In this document: one piece after another, positions 1 to 7,949 of the stretch | Layout of the letters: every line of letters starts with the position of its first letter | How positions within the stretch are numbered: position 1 is the first letter of the stretch | Assembly: GCA_949298805.1 (NCBI GenBank) | Contig: CASFXY010000007.1 | Coordinates: forward strand, 38,149 to 102,148 | Reading direction: 5' to 3' | DNA from: an uncultured bacterium | Lineage (GTDB): Bacteria > Cyanobacteriota > Vampirovibrionia > Gastranaerophilales > Gastranaerophilaceae | Length of the DNA stretch: 64,000 nt | Translations under genes and position numbers: made by a program | Notes under the pieces: model-generated | The model's database searches: none | Told to the model about the DNA's origin: nothing | What the model saw: the letters and a program-made list of their open reading frames with translations, nothing else

Positions 1-358
1 CAGGTATTTCAATATACTCTTTCTCCGCTGCACGCACAAATATTGCAGCAGTTTCAGACAATGTCCAAAAATTTCTTAAAGTTATTTCAAATATATCAAA
101 GTTATCTTTGCAATTTTCAAGAAAAATATAAAACTGTTCACTAAAATTATTTGCTCTTTCTTCAAGTTCACGTTTACCCTTGAAGGTTATTTTAGGAGTT
201 ACAAATTGAAGCGGTTCTTTTGGACTTAAAAGTTCCAAAAAATCATCAAGTTCTTCAGATAATTTTTGTTCCGTTTTAAGATAAACAACCTGCCTTACCC
301 ACAGAGGTAAAGCATAAATATTATTTAAAAAAAGTTCAGAATTCTTTTGAAGCTCCAC
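1..358 (-). CDS. Hypothetical protein, C-terminus cut by window edge
   Basis: An open frame runs on the minus strand from a GTG codon at 356-358 to the window edge, giving 119 codons without a stop. An in-frame TGA lies four codons upstream of the GTG, so GTG is the only plausible start. The product begins VELQKNSELF and is soluble and charged, with alternating acidic and basic helical stretches; I recognise no family. It is divergent from the flagellar flaG-like gene. A TATAAT-like box lies within the roughly 125-base intergenic region on the minus strand. Codon usage looks like its neighbours, so I consider it real although incomplete. Confidence 0.6.
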   Translation of the reverse strand, partial: MELQKNSELFLNNIYALPLWVRQVVYLKTEQKLSEELDDFLELLSPKEPLQFVTPKITFKGKRELEERANNFSEQFYIFLENCKDNFDIFEITLRNFWTLSETAAIFVRAAEKEYIEIP

Positions 359-483
359 AAATATATCTCACTATTTACCGTATTACAATTATAGTTTACA
401 ATAAAAATAAATAAAATGCACCATTTAATTTATTGAAAAAACATGAGATAATATAAAATATATCTTAAAAACAAAGGTACAAA

Positions 484-906
484 ATGGGACTGGACGGAAT
501 ATCTGTTAATCAATTGAGGATTACTCCCGAAAATACATCAAAAGAAAATGCCATCAATGCAGACCTGCAAGCCAAAAGGAATATTGGCGACAGAAGTGTT
601 AATTCGTTGGACAAAAAAAGCGCAATTGATACGGATGACAAAGAAAACACATCTTTTTTCGGAGGCGAAAGTTCATCTGCAGAAGAAGAAAATCAAGAAG
701 AAGAAACTGAAACAACCGAATTTGAAAAAATAGACCTTACAAACAGGGACTTATACGAAATAAGACAAGATGAAGACACAAACTCTCTTGTGATATATAA
801 TAAGCAAGAAGGAATAATAGTACAACAAATATCACCTGGCGAACTTTCAACACTTGTAGATAATCTTAAAAATCCCGGCGGGGTACTTGTAAGCAAAAGG
901 ATATAA
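484..906 (+). CDS. flaG: FlaG-like flagellar protein
   Basis: 140 residues. The N-terminal two thirds is polar and low in complexity, with an acidic run around residues 65-78. The C-terminal part (about 95-125) reads NSLVIYNKQEG then IIVQQISPGEL, which resembles the FlaG core (valine-rich strand, then 'G-E-V-I-R-Q-I-P-x-E'). FlaG proteins are small accessory factors that influence filament length. It sits 6 bases before fliS and upstream of fliD, the usual place for flaG. An AAAGG Shine-Dalgarno precedes the ATG. The family call rests on the C-terminal motif and on context; the N-terminal extension is unlike typical FlaG. Confidence 0.65.
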   Translation: MGLDGISVNQLRITPENTSKENAINADLQAKRNIGDRSVNSLDKKSAIDTDDKENTSFFGGESSSAEEENQEEETETTEFEKIDLTNRDLYEIRQDEDTNSLVIYNKQEGIIVQQISPGELSTLVDNLKNPGGVLVSKRI

Positions 907-912
907 ACATAT

Positions 913-1377
913 ATGAATCAATATGTTAAACAATACCAAAAAACAACAGTGGAAACTGCATCTAATGAGAAAATATTAATAATGCTTTATGATGGTGCAA
1001 TTCAATTTCTAAACAAAGCCAAAATTGCACTTGCGGAAAAAAACTGGGAACAATCGCATAACAATCTTATGGGTGCACAAAGAATTATTGATGAATTTAT
1101 AAATACTATTGATAAAGAACCAAACCCTGAATTAGCACAAAACCTTATAAGCCTTTATGAGTACTTTATTGCAAGATTGGTGCAAGCTAATATGAAACAT
1201 GAAATCGCACCTATCGATGAAGTTTTAAAATTTTTAAAAGAATTAAAATCAACTTGGGAAGAAGCTATTTCCATAGCTCAAAAAGAAAGAGCTCAAATTT
1301 GTGCCAAAGTTAACACAACCGAAGATGAATACGAAAACTATGACGATGACGAAGATGACGATGACGATGACGAATAA
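913..1377 (+). CDS. fliS: Flagellin export chaperone FliS
   Basis: 154 residues, slightly longer than the usual 125-135. The N-terminus MNQYVKQYQKTTVETAS, the segment ILIMLYDGAIQFL and the helical body are characteristic of FliS, which binds the C-terminus of flagellin in the cytoplasm and prevents premature polymerisation. The extra length is an acidic tail (ENYDDDEDDDDDDE) encoded by a GATGAC repeat at about 1341-1374. The tail overlaps the start of the next gene in another frame. It is co-oriented and tightly spaced with the flaG-like gene upstream and the fliT-like gene downstream, indicating one operon. Confidence 0.93.
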   Translation: MNQYVKQYQKTTVETASNEKILIMLYDGAIQFLNKAKIALAEKNWEQSHNNLMGAQRIIDEFINTIDKEPNPELAQNLISLYEYFIARLVQANMKHEIAPIDEVLKFLKELKSTWEEAISIAQKERAQICAKVNTTEDEYENYDDDEDDDDDDE

Positions 1378-1738
1378 AAATTTTAACCACCTTATGCTTT
1401 TATATGAAAAAGCTTACAAAATGTGCGTAAACGTTAAAGATATTATTGAAAACGGAAAAATTGAAGAACTTGACGATGTTTTAAGAAATAAAGGGGAACT
1501 CTTAAAAAACATTGTAAGGTTTGAAAAAACAGTGAAAACAAACGAGGAAGAAGAACGCAAAAGGCTCGAATTCAGAAAAAAAATTGAAGAATTTGAAAAA
1601 ACAAATATAGAACTACTGAAACAAAGGCGAGAAAATCTCAAACAAGAACTCCAAAAAGTTTCAAAAGGTAAAAAAATAACAAAAGCGTACATGGCGCAAA
1701 TACCTGAAACATACTCATCAATAGATATTAAAGAATAA
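1367..1738 (+). CDS. FliT-like flagellar chaperone (putative)
   Basis: About 123 residues starting MTNKNFNHLML. A longer frame opens at 1301, but its first residues (MTMTKMTMTMTN) are only the fliS acidic repeat read in another frame, so I place the start at 1367, overlapping fliS by 11 bases. The protein is almost entirely helical, with heptad-like charged segments (EEEERKRLEFRKKIEEFEKT), as in FliT, the small chaperone of the filament cap protein. Position after fliS and before fliD fits FliT. Sequence similarity to FliT cannot be tested here. The stop codon shares its last A with the ATG of the next gene (TAATG). Confidence 0.6.
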   Translation: MTNKNFNHLMLLYEKAYKMCVNVKDIIENGKIEELDDVLRNKGELLKNIVRFEKTVKTNEEEERKRLEFRKKIEEFEKTNIELLKQRRENLKQELQKVSKGKKITKAYMAQIPETYSSIDIKE

Positions 1739-2637
1739 TGACCAACCAAACACAAATAAAAGAAAAGAAATTCTCTGCCGCCCTTTCGATATTTTCAAAT
1801 TTGATTTTGATACTAATAAAAGTTGCGGCAGGGTTACTTTCAGGCAGTATAAGCGTATTATCTGAAGCACTACACTCTTTTGCCGACCTAAGTGCCTCTT
1901 GTCTTGCGTATTTTTCTGTTTCAAAATCATCAAAACCGGCAGATGAAGATCATCCATTTGGGCATGGAAAATATGAGGATTTGGCAGGTTTTATAGAGGC
2001 AATTTTAATCATTATTACGGCACTTTACATACTATTTGTTGCTTGCGAAAAAATAATTGTAAAAGGTGGAAATTATGAAATACACACAACAATAGGCATT
2101 TCAATAATGCTCTTATCTGTTATTGTCAACTGGGCTGTTAGCACTTATCTTCATAAAGTCGCAATAAAAACAGATTCAATTGCACTAAAAACCGATGCGG
2201 AACATCTCAGGGCTGATATATATTCATCACTTGGTATCATTGCCGGTCTTTTTGCGGTAAAAATTACAGGACTCAGTATTTTAGACCCGATTATTGCAAT
2301 TTTTGTTGCAACAATAATTTTTAGAACCGGAGTTAAACTTACCAAACAAAGCTCAAATAACCTTCTTGACGGCTCATTGCCAAAAGAAGATAAGAGCATA
2401 ATTGACCAAGTTATAAAAAATTTTGAAGCATACGGAGTTGTCGGCACAAAACAAATAAGAACATCAAAGTCAGGCTCTAAAAGGCTTATACAAATGACCA
2501 TACATTTACCTTCAGGAATGACTCTTATAGAAGCTCATAACATTTGTGACAAAATAGAAACAAATATAAGAGAAAAGCTAAAAAACTGTGATATAATAAT
2601 ACATGCAGAACCTTATTGCATCTGTTCTAAAAAGTAA
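1738..2637 (+). CDS. Cation diffusion facilitator family metal exporter
   Basis: 299 residues, normal for the CDF (FieF/CzcD) family. About six hydrophobic segments occupy the first 200 residues, followed by a cytoplasmic regulatory domain. Metal-site signatures are visible: LHSFAD in TM2 and the H-P-F-G-H-G-K-x-E-D motif after TM2. CDF proteins exchange protons for divalent metals such as Zn, Fe or Mn across the inner membrane; the substrate cannot be told from sequence. The ATG overlaps the preceding stop codon by one base, so translation is probably coupled to the flagellar genes. That placement between fliT-like and fliD is odd. Confidence 0.92.
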   Translation: MTNQTQIKEKKFSAALSIFSNLILILIKVAAGLLSGSISVLSEALHSFADLSASCLAYFSVSKSSKPADEDHPFGHGKYEDLAGFIEAILIIITALYILFVACEKIIVKGGNYEIHTTIGISIMLLSVIVNWAVSTYLHKVAIKTDSIALKTDAEHLRADIYSSLGIIAGLFAVKITGLSILDPIIAIFVATIIFRTGVKLTKQSSNNLLDGSLPKEDKSIIDQVIKNFEAYGVVGTKQIRTSKSGSKRLIQMTIHLPSGMTLIEAHNICDKIETNIREKLKNCDIIIHAEPYCICSKK

Positions 2638-2746
2638 CAAAAGGTTACATTTACAATTTTTATACGATTATAATTTTGCCATCGTGGAATATACTAAAAT
2701 ATATAAAAGGATTTATTAAAAGTTTTTATTGATAAGGAATCAAAAT

Positions 2747-4495
2747 ATGAGTATACAATTTAGCGGGTTAGGATCCGGTCTTGATTTTGCATCTTGGATT
2801 GAACAACTTGTTGCAGCAAAGAAAACAAGTACAATCACTCCGCTTGAAACAAAAAAAACCGAATTACAAAACCAAAGCAGTGCTCTAAGCACTATAAAAA
2901 CATCATTTTCAAGCTTACAAAGCGCACTTAAAAATTTTACAAGCGTTATAACAGGTACTGATAACGACATTTGGGGTAACACAAACATTACTTCAAGTGC
3001 CGAAAAATACGTAAGCGCAACAAGCACAAGCGGTCTTGCAACAGGAGATATAAAAATTTCCGTTGAACAATTAGCTACAAATACTGTTGCGCAAAGCACG
3101 CTTAACCCGGGCAAAACAATTTCTGAAGATACCTTATACTCTCAAGTGGGTAATAATCAATCAAAAGGCGGGACTTTTTCTTTCTATGTTGACAATAAAA
3201 GATATGAAATTGACATAGACAGAACAAAAGATACAATGGGCGATATTATCAACAAAATAAATGATGTTTCAGAAGGCAAAGTAGAAGCAAAAATTGATGC
3301 TGACGGAAAATTTGAAATTTCTTCAACAGGCGGTGAAAAAATTTCCGTAGGAAGTTTTTCAGATACTTCCAATTTTACGAGTATAATGAAATTAACTGAT
3401 TCGACGGGTACAAGCGTTAAAAGCGCCTATGTGCAAACATCCTTTCTGACAAACAAAGCTATGTCCAGCGAAGAAAGCGGACTGTCGCAAACCGTTACAT
3501 CCGGTACAATTAAAGTTAACGGTGTTGAGTTTGAAATAAACGAAAACACATCGCTTCAAGATTTAATCAATAAAATAAATACAACGGAAGATGCAAAGGT
3601 AAGCGCAAAATACGATACACTTACCAATAAACTTGTATTCACATCAAAAGAAACCGGAGAATTCAACATAAGCCTTGAGGCTGAAGGTACAAATTTCTTT
3701 GATGTTTTCGGCTTAACCAAAGATGGTGCATTGGCAGACGGCTCGCAAACTTTGGGACAAAATGCCATTTTAACGGTAAACGGCAACAAAATAGTTTCCT
3801 CGTCTAATACTGTCACAAGCGAATCTACAGGTATAAACGGTTTGACAATAAATGCCCTTAAAGTAACTGACGGTAGTGGCGAAGATGAAGTAAAAGAAGT
3901 TACCCTAAGTGCAAAAAGTGATTTGACTGAAGTAAAAAGCGCACTTAAAGAATTTGTAGATGCTTACAATAAAATAACAAATCAAATTGACGAAGCTACC
4001 GCTCAAGACGGTTACCTCAAAATGGACATTAACATGAGGAGTATTCAAAACGAATTAAGAAATATTGTTGGCTCAATAGTAAGTGATAACGGTACTTTTG
4101 GAATGTTAGCTCAAATAGGTATATCAACAGGCGATGCGGGCCTTGATGTTTCAAACAGTGCAACTACTCTTGTTTTTGACGAAGAAGCATTTGATAAAGC
4201 TTGGGCTAAAGATTCTAATTCGGTTAAAAATCTCGTATCAGGCGGTTATAGCGGCGATAAAACCGGAATTTTTGATCAAATGTTGTCCAAAGTAGAAAAT
4301 GTTCTTGATCCTACAAATGGTATGTTTGCCGTAAAAAGCGAATCGGTTTCAAGACTTATTTCTACACAAGAAGACAGAATTACAAGAGCTTACGAAAGTT
4401 TGGATTCTTACGAAGCACAACTTACAAAACAATTTCAGTATATGGATGAGATGATTTCAAAATTGCAACAACAATATTCTTCATTTATAAGTTAA
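2747..4495 (+). CDS. fliD: Flagellar filament cap protein FliD
   Basis: 582 residues. The start at 2747 is preferred over 2729 because an AAGGA ribosome site lies just upstream and the product then begins MSIQFSGLGSGLDFASW, the signature FliD N-terminus. FliD_N covers roughly residues 1-100 and FliD_C roughly 350-570, with Ser/Thr/Gly-rich strand-forming domains between them, including repeated 'KVNGVEFEIN' and 'LINKIN' elements. The C-terminal coiled coil ends LQQQYSSFIS. FliD forms the cap at the filament tip and directs flagellin assembly. It is followed by a strong terminator, so it probably ends the flaG-fliS unit or has its own promoter in the 109-base gap. Confidence 0.95.
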   Translation: MSIQFSGLGSGLDFASWIEQLVAAKKTSTITPLETKKTELQNQSSALSTIKTSFSSLQSALKNFTSVITGTDNDIWGNTNITSSAEKYVSATSTSGLATGDIKISVEQLATNTVAQSTLNPGKTISEDTLYSQVGNNQSKGGTFSFYVDNKRYEIDIDRTKDTMGDIINKINDVSEGKVEAKIDADGKFEISSTGGEKISVGSFSDTSNFTSIMKLTDSTGTSVKSAYVQTSFLTNKAMSSEESGLSQTVTSGTIKVNGVEFEINENTSLQDLINKINTTEDAKVSAKYDTLTNKLVFTSKETGEFNISLEAEGTNFFDVFGLTKDGALADGSQTLGQNAILTVNGNKIVSSSNTVTSESTGINGLTINALKVTDGSGEDEVKEVTLSAKSDLTEVKSALKEFVDAYNKITNQIDEATAQDGYLKMDINMRSIQNELRNIVGSIVSDNGTFGMLAQIGISTGDAGLDVSNSATTLVFDEEAFDKAWAKDSNSVKNLVSGGYSGDKTGIFDQMLSKVENVLDPTNGMFAVKSESVSRLISTQEDRITRAYESLDSYEAQLTKQFQYMDEMISKLQQQYSSFIS

Positions 4496-4518
4496 CAACC
4501 TCATCCCATAAAAGCACT

Positions 4519-4546
4519 AAAGGCACTCTCTTTAAGAGTGCCTTTT
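4519..4546. terminator. Bidirectional intrinsic terminator between fliD and rlmN
   Basis: An 11-bp stem (AAAGGCACTCT at 4519-4529 with its complement at 4535-4545) around a 5-base loop, flanked by A and T runs on both sides. It lies between the convergent ends of fliD and rlmN and can serve both. Confidence 0.85.
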
Positions 4547-4549
4547 GAA

Positions 4550-5566
4550 TTATGTCTTTCCTGCCAGCTGACCGCAAGCAGCATCAATATCAGCACCGCG
4601 TTCCAATCTTATTGTAACTTTTTTACCTTGAGATTCAAGCAAATATTTAAAAATCATAACATCTTTTTTATTCGGCTTTTTATACTTATCGTTGCCTATT
4701 GGGTTGTATGGAATAAGATTTATATTGCACTTTAAATCTTTTATATACTCGCAAAGTTTCTGCGCCATTTCTTTTGTATCTGTAAGCGAACCTATCAAAA
4801 CATATTCAAGAGTAACCCTCTTGCCGGTTTTATCACAATAATAAATAAGTACTTTCTTGAGCTCATCTAAATTATACTTGCATTCAACCGGCATAATTTG
4901 CTTTCTTACGTTGCTATCGGCACAATGCAAAGATATTGCCAGTGTCGGAACAAATTCAAGCTCACATAAACTGCGTATTTTTGGAACAATACCACAAGTG
5001 GAAAGCGTCACCCTTCTTATTCCGATATTTAAATGTTTATTAATACGCTCTATTGCTTCGCAAACATTTTCATAGTTGTTTAAAGGTTCGCCTTGCCCCA
5101 TAAAAACAACATTTGTAATTTTTAAGCCTGTGTCTTGTTGAATAATAAGAATCTGACTTAAAATTTCATAAGCCTCCAAATTTCTAATAAAGCCTCTTTT
5201 AGCAGTTGCACAAAAATCACAACCCATATAACAGCCTACTTGCGAACTTACGCATGCGCTCAAATTAGCACGATTATCAAAACGCATAAGAACCGTCTCG
5301 GCACAATTACCATCATGAAACTCAATTAAATATTTAATTGTGCCGTCTTTTGAAACCTGCTTTTTTTTAATCTTACTGTCTAAAATTACACAACTGTTTT
5401 TTAACTTATCTCTGAAATTTTTATTTATATCACTCATAGCATCAAAATCACTCACTGATTTTGAATATATCCAAGAAAAAAGCTGTTTGGCACGAAACTT
5501 TTTTTCACCAAGTGACTCAACAAAATCTTCAAGCTCATCAAAAGAATATTTTACGAGAGTATTCAT
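4550..5566 (-). CDS. rlmN: Dual-specificity 23S rRNA/tRNA adenine-C2 methyltransferase RlmN
   Basis: 338 residues. This radical-SAM enzyme methylates A2503 of 23S rRNA and A37 of some tRNAs. The cluster cysteines are CX3CX2C at residues 112, 116 and 119. The two methyl-transfer cysteines align with C105 and C331 (GCGQLAGK-type tail reads ACGQLAGK). The GQGEPL segment is also present. The ATG lies 6 nt after a TGG-TAAAAT extended -10 on the minus strand, with no Shine-Dalgarno, suggesting a leaderless mRNA. It is divergent from the HD-GYP gene 68 bases away. Confidence 0.96.
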   Translation of the reverse strand: MNTLVKYSFDELEDFVESLGEKKFRAKQLFSWIYSKSVSDFDAMSDINKNFRDKLKNSCVILDSKIKKKQVSKDGTIKYLIEFHDGNCAETVLMRFDNRANLSACVSSQVGCYMGCDFCATAKRGFIRNLEAYEILSQILIIQQDTGLKITNVVFMGQGEPLNNYENVCEAIERINKHLNIGIRRVTLSTCGIVPKIRSLCELEFVPTLAISLHCADSNVRKQIMPVECKYNLDELKKVLIYYCDKTGKRVTLEYVLIGSLTDTKEMAQKLCEYIKDLKCNINLIPYNPIGNDKYKKPNKKDVMIFKYLLESQGKKVTIRLERGADIDAACGQLAGKT

Positions 5567-5572
5567 AACAAA

Positions 5573-5581
5573 ATTTTACCA
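5573..5581 (-). promoter_or_regulatory. Extended -10 promoter of rlmN (leaderless)
   Basis: On the minus strand TGG-TAAAAT is followed by exactly 6 nt (TTTGTT) and the rlmN ATG. The TG one base before the hexamer is an extended -10. No convincing -35 is seen. A start at +1 would coincide with the A of ATG. Confidence 0.6.
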
Positions 5582-5622
5582 TAATCATTCAAATAACGTG
5601 TGTATTTTAAATAAAAGAAGGT

Positions 5623-5628
5623 TATAAT
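5623..5628 (+). promoter_or_regulatory. -10 element of the HD-GYP gene (leaderless)
   Basis: TATAAT at 5623-5628 is followed by 6 nt and the ATG at 5635. An AGAAGG purine run at 5615-5621 would lie upstream of the transcription start and so could not act as a ribosome site. The -35 region is weak. Confidence 0.55.
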
Positions 5629-5634
5629 TTAGTA

Positions 5635-6624
5635 ATGATAATTGTGTCCAGTGAAGAAATCATTTCACAAAAAGTTCTCCCTTATGATTTATATGATGAA
5701 AAAGGGACGAAAATACTTGAGGCCGGTGAAATTTTAACTCCCGGTAAAATTCTTCTGGTCAGAAATCATGAAGTTTTATACAGAAAAGAAGACAAAAAAG
5801 CCGAAGAAAAAGAACAAAAACAAAAAAGTATAAAAAAATATGCTTATGAAAATTACGCCGTTAATCAGGAAGACATTAAAAAATATGGCCCCCTAAATAA
5901 AAAATCAAAAATTGACTTTCAAGCACAGGTTGAATTGAAATCAAATTACATAAATGCAATGAGTGTGTTTAATCAAAGTGATGTAATTCGCGCAAAATCA
6001 ATGATACTTGAAATCAGAGATAAAATTATTAAGGATTCTCAACTGATAAGAAAAAATGTGCGTTTTTTCTCCGAGCTTAAGCTTTTGGGAGAACATAAAA
6101 ATATACATCCGCTTAACACTGCCATTTTAAGTGTATTTTTGGCAAATAAACTGGAATATAATGAAGCACAAATAATGGAGATTGCTCTAGGCGCGCTTTT
6201 GCATGATATAGGAAAAATTCAACTCACAGGAGAGGTCAGTGATATCACAAAAATGACAAAAGATGAAGAAATGGCATATAAAAAACATCCTCTCACAGGG
6301 CACAGGCTTATAAAAACAGAGCTTAAATTAAGCGAAAATATCGCAAGAGTTGCTCTGCAGCATCACGAAAGAATGGACGGAACAGGCTGGCCTTATGGCA
6401 TTTCATCCACAATGATAAGCGAATACGCTCAAATCATAGCAGTATGCAACCATTTTGACAATATGACATCATCTGCCACAAATTTGGAAATATCAAATTT
6501 TAGAGAAGCATTAAGAGCACTACTTAAAGCAGGAAGCAGAGCTTTTTCCCCAAAACCATTATATGGTTTTGTGCACATGCTAAGCTATGGCGACACAACA
6601 TCATTTGAGGAGTTAAAATTTTGA
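5635..6624 (+). CDS. HD-GYP domain protein with GWP variant
   Basis: 329 residues. Residues about 1-60 form a small N-terminal domain of a kind often fused to HD-GYP units (LPYDLYDEKGTKILEAGEILTPGKI). A basic linker follows, then an HD-GYP domain: HD at 190-191 in LLHDIGKI, HP at 218-219, HHERMDGTG at 243-251. The terminal motif reads G-W-P rather than G-Y-P. HD-GYP enzymes hydrolyse cyclic di-GMP in the cytoplasm; metal ligands look intact, so activity is plausible, but the GWP change and the compact downstream region make it uncertain. The stop overlaps the trmFO start by four bases. Confidence 0.85.
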   Translation: MIIVSSEEIISQKVLPYDLYDEKGTKILEAGEILTPGKILLVRNHEVLYRKEDKKAEEKEQKQKSIKKYAYENYAVNQEDIKKYGPLNKKSKIDFQAQVELKSNYINAMSVFNQSDVIRAKSMILEIRDKIIKDSQLIRKNVRFFSELKLLGEHKNIHPLNTAILSVFLANKLEYNEAQIMEIALGALLHDIGKIQLTGEVSDITKMTKDEEMAYKKHPLTGHRLIKTELKLSENIARVALQHHERMDGTGWPYGISSTMISEYAQIIAVCNHFDNMTSSATNLEISNFREALRALLKAGSRAFSPKPLYGFVHMLSYGDTTSFEELKF

Positions 6625-7949
6625 AGGTTATTGTTGCGGGCGGCGGTTTAGCAGGCTCGGAGGCGGCATTATATCTTGCAAATAACGGCATAGAGGTTGA
6701 ACTTTATGAAATGCGTCCAAAAAAAACAACAGGCGCGCATAGTGGGGATGATTTTGCAGAATTTGTTTGTTCAAATAGTTTGGGCGCAACCGGCACAACA
6801 AGTGCATCAGGCTTATTAAAAGAAGAAGCCCTTTTACTAGGCTCTATCTTAATGCAAGAAGCATTTAAAAACCGCGTTCCGTCCGGAAATTCTTTATCGA
6901 TAGACAGAAAAGGATTTAGCTCAAGAATAACCGAACTTATAAATAACCACCCTAATATCACGGTAATAAGAGAAGAAATAACATCACTTCCTGATACTCC
7001 CGCCATAATTGCGACAGGACCGCTTACATCCGATGCACTTTGTAATGAAATTAAAAAAATGACAGGAGAAGAAAATTTTCATTTTTTTGATGCAATTGCC
7101 CCGATTGTAAAAAAAAATTCAATAGATTTTGATAAAGCTTTTTATGCAAGTCGTTGGAACAAAGGTAATGCCGATTTTATAAATTGTCCGATGCAAAAAG
7201 AAGAATATGAAAATTTTTACAAAATTTTGACAACTGCAGAAAAAATACCTCTAAAAAGTTTCGAAGCAAAATATTTTGAAGGCTGCATGCCTATCGAAGT
7301 TCTTGCCTCAAGAGGTAAAGACACACTAAGATTTGGACCAATGAAACCTGTCGGACTTTTTGACAATAGAACAAAAAAAGAAGAACATAAAAACTATCAA
7401 TTTTATGCTGTCGTACAACTAAGACAAGATGATAAAGAAGCAGATTTATATAATCTTGTAGGATTTCAAACAAACTTAAAATGGGGCGAACAAAAAAGAT
7501 TATTAAATTCTATCCCCGGTTTAGAAAACGCACAAATAGTACGTTATGGAGTCATGCATGCAAATACATTTATAAATAGCCCAAAAATTCTAAATAAAAC
7601 CTTGCAAACAAAAAAAATGCCTAATTTATTTTTTGCAGGGCAAATAACAGGAGTCGAAGGATATAATGAAAGTATAACAACAGGGCTTTTTGCAGGGATA
7701 AATATGCTAAAGCAACTAAAGGGCGAAAAACTTATTGAACTGAGTCCAAAATGTATGTTGGGGGCTCTTTTAGAATACATTACCTACAAAGAACATAAAT
7801 CTTTTCAGCCTATTAATGCGAACTGGGGTATAATTAAAAAGATAGAATTTGATAAAAAAATCAAAAAGAACAAAGAGGAAAAAAGTGCGATACTGTCAAA
7901 TATAGCACTTGAATACATAAAGGAGATAAAAGATGGATATTTCTGCTAA
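6621..7949 (+). CDS. trmFO: Folate/FAD-dependent tRNA (uracil-54-C5) methyltransferase TrmFO
   Basis: 442 residues, normal length. The enzyme makes m5U54 in the tRNA T-loop using methylene-tetrahydrofolate and FADH2. The FAD-binding Rossmann motif VAGGGLAGSEAA lies at the N-terminus, followed by LYEMRP, FVCSNSLG and the C-terminal FAGQITGVEGY segment, all diagnostic. The start is TTG at 6621, overlapping the preceding stop; GAGGAG at 6607-6612 is its ribosome site. The next gene overlaps its end by 17 bases. Confidence 0.96.
   Translation: MKVIVAGGGLAGSEAALYLANNGIEVELYEMRPKKTTGAHSGDDFAEFVCSNSLGATGTTSASGLLKEEALLLGSILMQEAFKNRVPSGNSLSIDRKGFSSRITELINNHPNITVIREEITSLPDTPAIIATGPLTSDALCNEIKKMTGEENFHFFDAIAPIVKKNSIDFDKAFYASRWNKGNADFINCPMQKEEYENFYKILTTAEKIPLKSFEAKYFEGCMPIEVLASRGKDTLRFGPMKPVGLFDNRTKKEEHKNYQFYAVVQLRQDDKEADLYNLVGFQTNLKWGEQKRLLNSIPGLENAQIVRYGVMHANTFINSPKILNKTLQTKKMPNLFFAGQITGVEGYNESITTGLFAGINMLKQLKGEKLIELSPKCMLGALLEYITYKEHKSFQPINANWGIIKKIEFDKKIKKNKEEKSAILSNIALEYIKEIKDGYFC

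Noticed and set aside
1301..1366. Upstream start for the fliT-like gene (Met-Thr-rich N-terminus)
   Set aside because: Those codons are the fliS acidic repeat in another frame; no ribosome site precedes 1301.
2630..2660. GTAAC/GTTAC hairpin after the CDF gene as a terminator
   Set aside because: Only five base pairs and a broken T run; insufficient.
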